Shown here one piece after another: positions 30,942 to 42,926 of a DNA stretch of 64,000 nucleotides (positions are counted from its first letter, which is position 1; every line of letters begins with the position of its first letter). The notes under the pieces are model-generated. The model saw only the letters and a program-made list of their open reading frames with translations, had not been told where the DNA came from and ran no database searches. A program made the position numbers and the translations under genes. Origin of the DNA: Macrothele yani (taxonomy: Eukaryota > Arthropoda > Arachnida > Araneae > Macrothelidae); contig CM077002.1 in NCBI GenBank assembly GCA_039090855.1, forward strand, positions 82,154,194 to 82,218,193, given 5' to 3'.

Positions 30942-33375
30942 ATTATGCTGAGGAAGTGTTTAAATCATCCAGATACCTTCTGTTATGTGTGTGGGGAACA
31001 GACATTTAAAGCTCAATGGAGAAATTTCACTCAAATCATTAAAAAATGTTATGAGCTATATTTTGGCTGTAAAGTAGGTGACCAAGATAAGAACTGGCCT
31101 CCTCATATCTGCTGTTCAACCTGTTTGAAGCGTCTGACAGAATGAGTAAAGGGTTCCTGGCATGTGCTTTGCAGTTCCCATGGTTTGGAAGGAAACCAGA
31201 CTTATTTTCATTTTACAAACATAAAGGATCAGACTTGTTTTTGTTTAACAAACATAAAAGGAATAACAAGTAAATCCACATACACAGTGATATACCTAAA
31301 TCTGCCATCAGGTCAGTTCCTCACAGTGAGGACTGACCTATACTACAGTTTCCATAAATGTACCTGTAAATGATGAAGACTCAGAAAATGATGCTGCTAG
31401 CCTAGTTCAACATGAGAAGCAACATGACTCTACTTTTGAAGCAAGTACCTCTTGTTTTGAACCACATTTGTCCACCCAAGATGATTTAAACAACCTTGTT
31501 CAGGATTTCAGTTTGTCCAATACACAACCAAACTTTTGGGGGTCTAATCAGTGAGACACTAAAGTTTGTTTTCTAAGTAACTGACAGGATGTTGTTGTTT
31601 TTTTAATTTATTCTCAAGAAAATGATTTAGTTTATTGTAACAACATTTGCTCTGTGATGGATGCTCTTGGTCAACACAAAACAACAGTGGTGACACTTCA
31701 ATGACTCCTCTAAAACTAGTTTGAAAAGTGTCTTTTAGCACAATCATGAAATTCAAACTGAGTATAAATAAGGGAAAAACCAAAGTTATGGTTTTTCACA
31801 GAGGAACTGGTAGCACGGAATGTAATGCAAGTCTAAATGGGACAGTGATAGACCAGGTGAGTGAGTTTATGTATTTAGGAAGGATGTTTGACAGAGAGAA
31901 CAAATTGGATGGTGTAATTAGTAGGCGAGTGAATTCTTCATTGAAAGTCATGGCTGCTGTGGGAGGTGTTCACAGGAATGATGGGTTCTCAAGAGAGTCC
32001 CGGATGGCTGTGTACGAGAGTGTAATAATTGTACCTACTCTGATGTATGGCAGTGAAGCCTGGGTACTGCAGAAGAAACATAGGAGTCATTTGTGTGCTG
32101 GAGAAATGCGCTACTTATGGGGGGGGCAAGACACGTTCTGATTGTGTAAGGAATGAAGATGTATTGCGGTTGTGTGATGTGAAGCAAAATGTTGTTAGTA
32201 AGGTGGAGACTAATATGCTTCAGTGGTTTGGCCATGTTGAAAGAATGAGTGGTGAGATGCTTGCTAAAAAAACCTTTTTAGCCTAAGTGGCAGGAAGGAA
32301 AGGCAGAGGAATGCCAAGGAAGTCATGGTAGGATCAGATTCAGGAGTGTATGCATGAGAAAAAGATTATGAATATGAAGTATAGAAGATCTTGTGTACGG
32401 CGTGTAATGGATGTCAGTGAAGCCCAAGTTGTATGTCCAGATCGCTGTAAATGGAGAAGTTTGATATGGCAACAGTAAGTAAAAATTATTTGGCAGTTTG
32501 TATTTCTTTTTGGAGCTAACCTCTGAATCCCAGAGAACAGCTTAGAGGTAGGTAGGTATGTATGTATGTAAACAAATTTCCTTTTGTGCCGTTAGCTTAT
32601 GCCACTAATATGAAATAATCTTACAAAAATATGAAATTCCTTTCTCAAAAATTCAGTATGACAAGTACAATTGGAACATTTGTAGTGATTTAAAAATCAC
32701 TGTGCTGTTACTTGGTTTGTTCAGCTATACTAAATTTTGTAGTTTCTTCTGTGAGTGGGACAGTCAAGACAAGAAAAGTCATATTAAGAAGGAATGGCCA
32801 AAGCGTGAATCACTTACCCTTGGACAGAAAAATGTTTTACATCTCCCACTAGTCAACCCTGAAAATATTTTACCTCCACTTCACATAAAATTAGGGCTTT
32901 TGAAAACTTTAAGGCCATGAATAAAAAGGTTTGCTTTAAATAAGGGGAAAAAATCAACTTTTCCTTTAAATAAGGAAGTTTACTCAAATAACATGCTTAA
33001 ACTAAAGGCATTTTTGTGGGCCTTGAAAATAAGAGCTTTGATTCAAGATGAAAAATTCTAAGATTTATTAAGCCAAGTTGAAAAAAAGTTATGGAAATGT
33101 TTTGGGGAAATTTTAAAGCGTGGAACTACTGAGACATTTTTGAGTTAAACTCTTACATTCATTCAAAGATATGGGGTGTAATATGTACCTTAAAATTCAT
33201 TTCTTGGATTCCCACTTGGATTTCTTCCCTGGCAATCTTGGTACTGTGAGCGACAAACATGGCGAGCTATTTCATCAAGACATTTCTTGATCATGGAAAT
33301 GAGTCACCAGAGAAAGTGAAATTCTAGCATGCTTGCTGAAAATTGTTCGATACTGGGGGATGTTTCAGATGCTAC
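30942..33375 (+). pseudogene. Dead copy of an arthropod multicopy gene family of unknown function
   Basis: A conceptual reading begins MLRKCLNHPDTFCYVCGEQT and has paired cysteines (CYVC, CCSTC) of an N-terminal zinc-binding region. It continues KCYELYFGCKVGDQDKNWPP and CFCLTNIKGITSKS, then TQDDLNNLVQDFSLSNTQ. After an interrupting LINE it resumes with LLLGLFSYTKFCSFFCEWDS, PLVNPENILPPLHIKLGLL and finally CNMYLKIHFLDSHLDFFP and KHGELFHQDIS. I recognise this order from a very large family of uncharacterised arthropod proteins; that recall is from memory and unverified. Many stops and frameshifts. No introns are apparent, so it is a retrocopy or mobile-element-borne gene. Confidence 0.7.
31745..32572 (+). 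mobile_element. RTE-like LINE copy H inserted in the family pseudogene
   Basis: It starts at ATGAAATTCAAACTGAGTAT in the C-terminal third of the LINE and ends in a (GTAT)n-type tail at about 32552-32572. The flanking pseudogene reads SSKTSLKSVF-x-HN before and NKFPFVPLAYATNMK after. Those are adjacent in the family, so the LINE is a clean insertion. An open frame 31728-32141 carries MFDRENKLDGVISRRVNSS and the LMYGSEAWVLQKKHRS block. 5' truncation removed the RT. Confidence 0.9.
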
Positions 33376-33489
33376 ATACAGGGGAAGGGGGGGGATCAAC
33401 TGTCACTTTTTAGGTAATATGAAGTGTTATAAATGTACGTAAATATACAATTTTTTTCAGATTTAACCTGTATGTCACTAAAAATCCCT

Positions 33490-34346
33490 GTATGACAGAG
33501 AAAAAGTAGTAACATATTTGAATTCAGCAAAGTACTATTGGGATCTGACAGTTTTTCTTGTGTGCCAAAAATTTAATTTTATTTTGTAAACTAGTGTAAT
33601 AGAATGGATGTTTAATAAAGCTAGTTTTAACTATCTTTGCAACATGATATAGGGCATGGATAAAGCATGTTACATAGATCCTTTTTTGGGTAGTTACTTT
33701 TAAAACTTTAACCAGCTTCACCAAAGTAGCAGCTGCATCAGTAACAAAGAGCAACATGTTTTCATGTTTAACATTTTCCAGCCACCCGATGTCATTACTG
33801 AACGGGGGGGGGGTTGAATTCTTTCAACACATCAGGAGTCGGAGGAACAGGACTTGCACCAAGACCTTTTACCAGTAAGCAAATAACATTACCAATGGTT
33901 CTACTTTCAAAATTAGTGAATTTATCAACTGAAATCCACAAGGCAGAACCTTGAACTTCATCACTTATTACTAATTTTAGGTTTCTTCATAAACAGAAAG
34001 CACATATTTTTCCAGAATCACATACTGATCTGACACGCTACATCTAGCATATTTTTTTCAAGATTGAGTACATAATTTCTGTATCCAGGTGTAAACATTA
34101 ATTACAGCACAAAGCAAATTCAATAAATTCTGATCTTTAAGCAACACTGGATGTGCTTCTAGCATTAGTAACAAAAAAAAAAGTTGCTTCACATTTTTCT
34201 TTACAGGGACCATGCTTGAAGTACAAATATGTTGCTTCATTTGGAACTATTGCTTGGCAGCCACTAAAAGTCACAGGTACTGCAGTACTATTATACACGT
34301 AGTTTTCCATTAACTGACAATGTTTCACCTTCATAGTTGTTGACAT
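33490..34346 (-). pseudogene. hAT remnant of DUF659 type
   Basis: Minus-strand segments in order: CQLMENYVYNSTAVP; KCEATFFFVTNARSTSSVA; LVISDEVQGSALWISVDKFT with FESRTIGNVICLLVKGL; and LLFVTDAAATLVKLVKVLK with YVTCFIHALYHVAKIVKT (33757-33524). The last resembles the DUF659 segment (VSDAA...HVTCLAHALHRVAE) of CGGBP1-like and other hAT-derived proteins. Stops and frame changes separate the parts. No terminal repeats were found, so the ends are uncertain. Confidence 0.65.
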
Positions 34347-34637
34347 GTTGCTTCACTTAAGCTGCTTCACTAGCATTTTTTCTAATTACTGGGGCAACTC
34401 ACATTGAATTAAACACAAGACAAAAAAAATAAAAACTGTCTAAATGTATGCAATTAATAAACTACACAAATTTCCAATACAGTATTCCCACATGATCCCC
34501 TTGGCACACATCAGCTTGCTGCCTGAAGAAAGTAAATTTCCTATATGTAACAAACACAGCAGTATAATAGGTATTAGAAAAACGAAGGGTCTTGGACCAG
34601 AGGCTTATATTTGGGATATTGTTACACATACTATGTA

Positions 34638-35774
34638 CCGTAATTTCGGGTAAATAAGCCGCACTGGCGTATATGCCGCAGCAATCAAAAAAAGGGGGGA
34701 TGAAAAAAATCACCAGACACGCTGCACCTTTGCAGTAAGGTGGGGTAGTACCACCATGGAATCTTGAAAACATTACATAGATAAAAATATAGTACCTGAT
34801 CTTTCAAATAATAAATAAAAATATCAGTTAAACAAGATTCAATGTTAAGTATAACACTCACCGTACTACCTATTTTATAAACATTTACTCGAAGAATTCA
34901 TAAGGCACTTAAACCAATTACAAAACATTTATACCTCAAGAATTTAAAAAATACACACACAACATTCTGAAAATATATGGTACACATATTTTTTTCAATC
35001 AAATCCATCAAAATCGAAAACTTCACTGTCCGAATTAAGAAGTTTTAAAAGCTCATCTAAAAAAACTTCGGGGTCGTTTGCATCACTTTCACTGTCTTCT
35101 GGCGTTTCACCGCAATTTTTAGAAATAATGTTTGCTTCAGTCAGTGAAACCCGAAATAATCGTCGAAGTTCTGATGTTTTTCCAGGATTCGGAAAAACAT
35201 ATTTATTTACCATTAGCTTAAAACTAGAAGTATAACTTCTGTGTTGCGTCACTTTACTTTCTGTGATAACGTAAAACTACGCAAACTCGAGAAAAGGCGA
35301 TTTGGCGAAATGAATGCAACGAACGCACACGTCACTCAGGGCTGCATGTGCTGTCCTTGCGTTAGCCTCGGAGCGAAGCTGATAACATCATGAGTTCAAA
35401 GAGAATTAGTTGCTCGGAGCATGAAACAAGGTTGATTCCCTGTGAAGTCTCCTCCGCCACGGATTTTTCCAGAGTTTTATTGGAGTCACTTCTTACCTGT
35501 CTGACCTCAATCCTATAACCTATTATTGTCATGTCTTGTTTTAAGAGGGGGTGGGTGGAATTTATTGCACGTGGCTGTAACATCGTTATTCTATTCCCTC
35601 TCTATTGAGATTATATTCCAGCGGGAAAAAGAATGGAACAAGCCAAAAAGTTTTTTGTTCCATAATTTCGCTCAGCCAAAAAAAAAAAAAAAAAGAAATA
35701 ACGTATATGCAGTGCAGGCCCAAAATTTAATTTTGAACTCGTACACGCCGCGGCTTATCTATCTGAAATTACGG
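34638..35774 (-). mobile_element. Pogo-like non-autonomous transposon, copy 1
   Basis: Inverted ends CCGTAATTTCGGGTAAATAA on the left and CCGTAATTTCAGATAGATAA on the right, flanked by TA (34636-34637, 35775-35776). The left 570 bp are repeated at 63079-63635. It carries the short fused reading frame at 35252-34995. Confidence 0.85.
34995..35252 (-). pseudogene. Pogo-like transposase deletion derivative (85 codons, open)
   Basis: An intact open frame starting MTQHRSYTSSFKLMVNKY. SYTxxFKLxxV is the usual start of the pogo/CENP-B-type DNA-binding region. It soon passes into an acidic tail, ETPEDSESDANDPEVF and LLNSDSEVFDFDGFD, as at the end of POGK-like transposases. The DDE core is missing, so N- and C-termini appear fused by an internal deletion. 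A degraded version is present at 63.4-63.6 kb. Whether the small protein is ever made is unknown. Confidence 0.55.
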
Positions 35775-35776
35775 TA

Positions 35777-37640
35777 CTATTTAGGATGAGCCTCATCTGG
35801 CGCTTTTCTCACCTTTTTACTAGGTGGAAACAGTACATTTTTATTTTTTATAGTTGAAGTATACAAAACACCTGTGTGTGTGTGTGTGGGGGGGGGGCAT
35901 TAACAACCTCATGAATACCAACAACTAAGAGCAGTAACTCAACTGTAATTTAGGACTAGTGCTTCTAGGAATGAGAATGGCAAAATGAGCCAGAACCTTA
36001 GTGCAAACACATCCATATCTTTTCTTCAGGATTTAAAGTGCAACCTAACAGAATGAGAAGCTTGAATCTAAGCTCTAAATGGCTTAACTACTAAATAATA
36101 ATGCAAAGAGAAGCATGCCTCTAGAACACACTAAAGGGCATCAAAATTGTTTTATTATTATAATTTGGCTCTGGATACAAGTCACATAAAAAAGAATGGA
36201 TCTGACATACTTATAAAGGCATTCACTTCCATTTACTCACAGAGATCTGTTTCAAGCTCCCTTAAAACATTTTAGAAAAGAATGCCAATTATGTTAAAAA
36301 CATGACTTCTGTTCACATAAAGGAAACATTTCCATATGTGCCAACATTGGCAAGAGCCTTGTCAGTAGTAACTAGTATTATTGCATGATTTACAGAGACG
36401 CTCTTTTATGAAATGATCCATCTCTTTGTGAAAAAGAAATACACGCCACAACAAAATGTTACAAAACAAGGACACTAATGAAACAACACGTGTGAAACAC
36501 AAAGTTGATTCCCTGGGTGAGGGCATGATAGGTAACATTGCAAGATTTAAGTTCAAAACTTTCACCAGTAAAAATCAGTCAGTTGCGTTCAGAATTCCGC
36601 AATGCTTGACAGATAGGAAACTAAGCAAGTGAAAGCGCAGTGCGCAAGCCTCAACTCACCACATGATCATACTGCCCCTAAAATTGCAGTTTAAGATAAA
36701 ACAAGAAAACAAGAGGGGAAAAAAAAAGCTGAACGATTTAACTGGGTGAAAAATCAAAAGCCACAGCAAGAATGTGGACTACTGTCAGTTTGTCTTTTGT
36801 TGACTTTGCAACTGCACAGCATCCATTCCTTATTTTGCTTTCTGCTTATTTTTTCTTTCTGCTGATCTTCATTTCTTCATTGTTACTTTTTTTTTTATGC
36901 CCTCTGATAACAATAATATCATCCATCATGCTGAAAGAATGTTCAGCCCGAGGACCACGATATTAAAACCTTTAACTATTTTAGATAAATGGTGCAACTC
37001 AAGGTTAAACTACAGTTGCTATTTTCACAAAATGCGATGAATTAATCCAAAATGTGAGAAAAAAATTTGTGTCTGTAGCAAAATGGCGCCACAATTTAAA
37101 TATCAACCCGTCAGCAGATTCTGCTCCAGCTTTTCTATTTCTGTGAAAACTAAAGCTTCCAAAATTCTGGCAGTGATACACACTCCTCTAATGTTAATTT
37201 CTTAATCCTTATGGTATGTTCCTACAGCACCAGTTGGGTTAATCACCTCCTCAATACCCTGTAGAGCACTCCAGAAAGGTGGGGTATGATTATAGACTAG
37301 AAGTATTAAACCCATTCCCTCATTCAAAGTTCAAGTTCAAACCAGTCAGCTGTGATGTCCATGGCATCCCCCCCCCCCCAGGCCATAAAACAGTTTTCCA
37401 TTGATGTCCAAAGTGTGTGTTGGTGGTGTGAATGATTCAATTGAGGTTATGATTTTCCAAGCGACAAACACGGCTAACTATCTTTAGCATTTTGCTACAA
37501 TGTTTTGCTACAATTTTTTTACTCATTTTAGCATTTTTTGACCCAGCCTAAACTTTGGTGTAACTTTGAGAATATTAATACTTTTGAACACCATGCATCA
37601 ATTTTTACAAATTTTACAACTTTGACACTTCTGCTAAAAC
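35777..37640. other. Unassigned sequence, partly repetitive
   Basis: Contains (GT)n and G runs near 35875-35898. The sub-region 36830-37000 and the segment ACTTTTGAACACCATGCATC (about 37580) recur inside the hAT at 46620-46800, so they belong to a shared repeat. No gene recognised. Confidence 0.5.
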
Positions 37641-37645
37641 TTATT

Positions 37646-38350
37646 TAACAATGCTGGAGAGTAGGAGCATCTCGGGAGAGGGAATTGCAATTATGGGGAA
37701 ATCTTTGCTCCTTCCAGTTTCCAGTTTGGGAAATTTTCCCCTTATTTTCAAGCCAAAATACAAATATTTATGCAGTAAAATGTTATTTAACAATAATGCT
37801 GGGCACAGACAACATCATGAGAAAAAAATATATAATTGCGGAAAAACTCAGTCGACCTTCTGTTTTCGAAAGTTTCGTAAAGGTGGAATTCCATCCTCCA
37901 ATGACCCTGTCACCACCAACTCCTCCAAAAATTAATGTTCACTTGTGCATCAATCTTGTGAATGACCAAAATAATAACAAAAATAGCAGAATTTCTCAAA
38001 TTCGCGGAAGAATCTTATGCCTGAAGATTACGGGGAAATTTTTGCAGCCTCTAACTTCAGTTTTTGCAAATTGCTACCTACAGTTTCAAGCTGAAATACA
38101 AACATTTATGCAATAAAATGATATTTAACAATACTGGACACAAAGACAACATTGGGAGAAAAAATTACGATTACATCTAAATTTTTTACTCCGTTTCACT
38201 ACCGTTTTTGAAAGTTTTGAAACGCAACATACTGTCCCAAAGCTTCCGAACCCCAAATTTTTTTTACTCATTTTTACATCAATCTTGAGAATAATTTAAA
38301 TGACAAAAAAAACAACAGAATTCGACGAATACGCTTAAGAATCTCGTGTA
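37646..38350 (+). repeat. Second dimer of the 310-340 bp repeat
   Basis: Two tandem units offset by about 338 bp: CAAGCCAAAATACAAATATT at 37749 and CAAGCTGAAATACAAACATT at 38087. They share landmarks with 9632-10143. The overlapping short frames (37651-38116) are products of the repeat. Confidence 0.75.
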
Positions 38351-38498
38351 TAACATAAAATAATAGCAAAATAAAAATAAAAATTAACAAAATGAAAATT
38401 CGTAGTTTCAACAGCGAGTTCCATATTTCCATAGTCACACAACTAGATTGTAGAAACTACGGACATTCCATAGTAGTTGGCAGGTATGCATTTCTTGC

Positions 38499-38550
38499 AA
38501 AAAAAAAAATAAATAAATAAATAAATAAATAAAAAAAAATAAAAGAAAGA
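38499..38550. repeat. (AAAT)n microsatellite
   Basis: A run of AAAT/A-rich tandem repeats. Confidence 0.8.
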
Positions 38551-38594
38551 CGAATGTGTAAAAATACTGAAACATGGCAGAAAATATGTATGTA

Positions 38595-39792
38595 TTAGGT
38601 TGTCGCAAATTAAATGTCAGATTTTTCAGACTCTTGCTGTTGGCAGTTATATGTCAGGAATTAACATATGGTGCGATGTGATATGAAATTTGAAGCATCA
38701 ATTCTCCTGCTTATAAAGCTGGTCATTTCATCAATGGTATCAGTTCCAAGGGGGATTGTGCTACAGTGAAGAGGATGATGGATCAGGGTCAAATTCATGT
38801 CCTTTTCTTATGAGTTTAAACTTGGACATATTGCATTGGAGGCAGTTTGCATCAATACAGCATTTGGGAAAGGCACCACTAATGAACACAAGACACTGGG
38901 TTACTAAATTCTGGTCCAGCAATATGAGACATAAAAGTGAACCATGTTGTAGACCAGAAGTAGCTAAAAATGCCAGGTTGGAGATCTTGACTGAATCTGA
39001 ACCATGTCAAACTGTAAGAGAACTTAGTGAGAAACTAACAGTACACTGTACAATCATTTCCTGGCATTTAATATCAGTAGGCAAAGTGGAGAATATGGAT
39101 AAACGAGTCCCACTACAGTTGACAGAACAGCACAAGACACAACAATTTGATATCTGCTCTTCTTTGCATATCTTCAACCAAACAAACAACATTTTGAGGC
39201 ACATCATGTGTGATGTGAAATGAATGCTGAATGACTATAGCTCACATCGCATTCAATGAAACACACTTCCAAACCAGTACACTACATCCCAAGAAGCCGA
39301 AAGTCAGTTTTATGGTCTGCAGCTGGTGTGATCTCCTTCACATAACTGGGCTGAACCATCACAGTGAACATGTATTGTCAAGAACTTGACATTATGCAGA
39401 GAAAACTGTCCACCAAAGTAAATCACAATGGGACCATAGTTCTCCATAATAATGTGTGACCCCACATTGCACACCAGGCAAAGAAGCTGTACCAATTGAG
39501 ATACAAAACTGTACCTTATCGGTCTGCTACTGACTATCATTTCTTCAAACACAGTGACACCTCTGTATAGGATAAATTATTTCCCAATCAGACATCAGTT
39601 GAAATCGCATTCCATGTGTTTGTCACATCACAAAACTCAACATTTCTTTATGATGGCATACAGAAGCTTATATTTCCTTGGCAAAAGTGTGTTGCTGTGA
39701 TTATTTTGATTAATAAAGTTTATTTTGCAACATATTTTGGGTGTCTGTGAAGTTTCTATCAATATCCTGACATTCCATCTGCAACAAACTAA
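38595..39792 (+). mobile_element. Mariner-type transposon
   Basis: A 1198-bp element. Inverted ends are TTAGGTTGTCGCAAATTAAA on the left and TTAGTTTGTTGCAGATGGAA on the right, both continuing AATGTCAG. The left flank is TA; the right flank is TG, probably a mutated TA. Confidence 0.8.
38740..39770 (+). pseudogene. Mariner transposase (SETMAR-type), decayed
   Basis: Fragments in order. The N-terminal HTH remnant is FKLGHIALEAVCINTAFGKG with GTTNEHKTLG. Then come LEILTESEPCQTVRELSEKL and GKVENMDKRVPLQLTEQHK, matching the GKVKKxDKWVPHELTE linker of mariners. The first catalytic region is near CDVK (expected CDEK), followed by KLYQLRYKTVPYRS and TDYHFFKHSD, the third-Asp region of DD34D mariners, and finally FLYDGIQKLIFPWQKCVAV. 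At least four frame changes. Inactive. Confidence 0.75.
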
Positions 39793-41518
39793 TGCATATT
39801 ACCCTAAATACAAGATATGCAGAAAATGTGTGAAAACTCCACAGAAACAAGGAGTATTTAAATAAAAATTCTAGCCTCAGTAAATACATACAAAGATGAA
39901 TTTATGTTTAGGAAAAAAACTTACTAATCAAATGTTGATTTGTGCTGTTATCCTGATAGTATACAACACTGGGTGCTGTGAAAATAGACATATTTATGGT
40001 TAATTTTGGCAAGATTGAAATTATTAATACACTTTGTAAATTTTTTAAATTAAGCAGACACTAGAATAAGATAAATGAAACTAGTTGACCACATGAAAAA
40101 GATGAAAATAAATATTTCCACAGTACACTTAAGTTTTATTTTAAAAATGGCTGTATGTTACAAAGAGGTGTGCAGGAGTGATGAAAGTATTCCTTACTCT
40201 CAAATTCATTTACTTCTTTGCCAGATGCTTCAAACTCTTATCAATGATAAAAAATTCATTAAAAATAAACTAGGTCACTTACAACACTGTCAGATTCTGA
40301 AGTAGTTGTTCAAATGTTACTAGTGATTTGTTATCAAGGCAGTGTATATTGCTCATTTATGCACACTAACTCAGCTGTCTTCCATTAGCCCTTGCAAGCA
40401 ACAGGCCAACCTGAGCTCCAAACACTACAAATAACCGAGCAGCTTTCAAATAATCAACAGATGACCTATAACTTAATTACAATTTTCAGGAGTCACCAGG
40501 ATACCTTCTGATAGCCATAAATATAAGAGTAATTTAAAGGTCCTGATTTCTAGCATGAATCCAAACACTGGTCCTGAAGGTAAGTGGGATTAGCACTGAG
40601 AAAAACAAATTTTCAAGAACTTTGCTTACATAGTATAAATAAAGCACTACCGTATTACTATAATTTCTGGCTACAAACTTTCTATCCAATTTTTAGGCTC
40701 ACTCCAATGAATTGGACAACAGTATTTGTCTTTATATGACACAAAATGCCAGCAAGAACTGGTTTAAGCATTTATTGTTAATAAGGATTTCCCTAAAAAA
40801 AAAATTGACCCATAACAAAATGAGTTCTAAAAAAAAAGCACTAACTAAAAATGTTCTACCTGCAATTACTCAAATCTACACACCCAAAGTTGTTTACATT
40901 GGCCAGCTAAGTTCACACTTCTTGTTGAGACAAATCATGCCTGATATAAAAGAAAAAGCATTTCCACCATGATTCATTTGCTGAGGAAAGAAAGAAGCAG
41001 CACTCTGTTTCTCCTACACTACCTTGGGTCCTGTTCACACAACACACATGCCCAGAGTACCCAACATCAGCTATCCTTGGACAGAAACATCACTGGTCTT
41101 CATGCTTCAGTAAGCTTTTCAGATCCCTTTTGTTATGAGGTGATTCTAAACCCATAGCATCACTTGCATTTTTACAGAACTGGGCAGCAGCAGATGAGAT
41201 CAATGCAAAACTGAAGATCAGCACAGAATAGGATATGAGACAATGCTCCGCTTCTTTATCTCTCCTGATCTCTATCTTTTCTTTTCAGACTGCATTGGCA
41301 AATGGGCACTTGCAATTCCCAAAATGCAATGGCTAATAGGTTATGGATATACCACATTACATTTGTGCTCATCTCATATTGGATGGCACTGCCTATTTTT
41401 TTACCATTAACTTGAGCAAAAATGTTTACTAATTCATACCACTTGATAATTGATAAGTGAAACAGCTATAATAATATTTGGTTAATGAAATATAACCAAA
41501 TCAATTATGTGGCTAAAT
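39793..41518. other. No gene recognised
   Basis: Unique-looking AT-rich sequence with only short frames; the longest at 40712-40972 and 40075-40305 resemble nothing known to me. It lies in the putative large intron of the minus-strand gene. Confidence 0.4.
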
Positions 41519-41685
41519 ATATGACTAGACAGTAGGCCAACTACTATTTGTACTATTGTTTCACGTGTTATTCTGTGTTTTGCAAGTTGCGTGTGCCATG
41601 CATATCAAAAATATATGTAACATTCATTTATGAAACATGTCAAGTACTGAGTAATATTTAAGTATGAACTCCCCAAATACTATAG

Positions 41686-42807
41686 CACACCTGTTACCTT
41701 TCAGAAACCGAAATCCGTACAAAAAAAAATTACTCTATATATTCGATGAAAAATTTAATCTACATTTTCGATTGAATTACTTATTTACCATATACCTTGC
41801 TTTTGTGTCACTTTCCTATCTGGCACTCTAGCCCAAATCTCCTAGCTTCCTATTTCTAAGGGTTGTTTAAGACCTAGGGTCAAACACTCCCTTCTTAAAA
41901 TCCTCAACACATGATATGATATGATCTTATCTACCATATTGATTAAATGTAGCGAACACATCGATTTTTTAAAAGTTGATATGCAACACAAATCAAGTAA
42001 ACTTTTACTCGTTGCTTTACTACAGAACATTATTATTTTTGCGTGTTTATTTGTAAAATAAAAAGCTATCACACACATCATTTTATAATTAGGAATTTCA
42101 TCAAAACCAGTCAATTTTCAAGGAAGTCATTGTGCGAAAATTCTGACGAACAAATCGTGTGCATGTGTGGCATGTCCCCAAGAGTCTGATAACCCATCTT
42201 CAATAGGAATGGTCCACTACCCGTTCTCAACAGCACACCGGAATTTCGTCATGTTGGGGTATCAATTTGTGCTGAAAATTTCAGCAGATTTAAAATCAGT
42301 TTGAATTTTTTTTTTTTCCTACAATAACTGCGTTCTGAGATGGCATTTTGAACTGGGGGTAATAAAGACCAGTGCTCCAATGCCGGACACACCACACTAG
42401 CCTACTGAGTAGTTGCTACTTGGGGGACAAACAATGCATTATCTGAAAAGGGGGAGACGGTAAACATAGCAAGAGATAGACAAGCCCAAAGCTGGGACAG
42501 TTCAGTTTACGCACGGCGCAAGTTTTAGTGTTTGTAATGACAGAAAACGATAACTTAAAACATGTGGGAAGACTACAAACGATGTTTTCTCACATAAGCA
42601 CATGTAGCTGAAAAGAAGTTTATTCCTAACTTACATATGCGCTTTATTTTAAATGGATTAAGTTAAATAAAAAAAATAAATGTTCTAATGGTGGAGGTGC
42701 AAAATCATCTGGGTGAAATGCTAAATCCGTAAAATGAACATCTTGCCCGTAAAACAAGTCACATTTTCATAAATTTTACGGTCAAATCTTAAAACGTGGC
42801 AGGTCTG
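41686..42807 (-). mobile_element. hAT-like element with 6-bp TSD, short version of the 57.2 kb element
   Basis: 1122 bp. Reversed, it starts CAGACCTGCCACGTTTTAAG and ends in CCGAAA...AACAGGTGTG. It is colinear on the minus strand with 57249-60278, apart from large internal deletions. The hexamer CTATAG flanks both sides (41680-41685, 42808-42813). The opposite palindrome arm has a single CTGTAG at the homologous place, confirming a 6-bp duplication. No coding sequence retained. Confidence 0.85.
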
Positions 42808-42926
42808 CTATAGCATAATTTGGAGATCCTTTTCGATATTGTTATTCACATGTTGTATCAGCATGCTGCCATGTAGTTTTTGGACAGAAGACATTTGTTG
42901 TGTCAAATGGGGTAATCTATATCAAA

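Noticed and set aside
30513..32572. Twin-priming product formed by LINE pieces G and H
   Set aside because: The breakpoints fit, but codon-continuous pseudogene sequence lies on both sides of H and between G and H, so they cannot be one simple insertion.
38499..38550. CRISPR-like or other spaced repeat array
   Set aside because: Simple AAAT microsatellite without spacers. No CRISPR-type array exists in the window.
41178..41231. Possible plus-strand terminal exon after TTTTTACAG: NWAAADEINAKLKISTE then stop
   Set aside because: The frame is open for only 17 codons, no partner exon or poly(A) signal was identified, and acceptor-like sites are expected by chance in AT-rich DNA.
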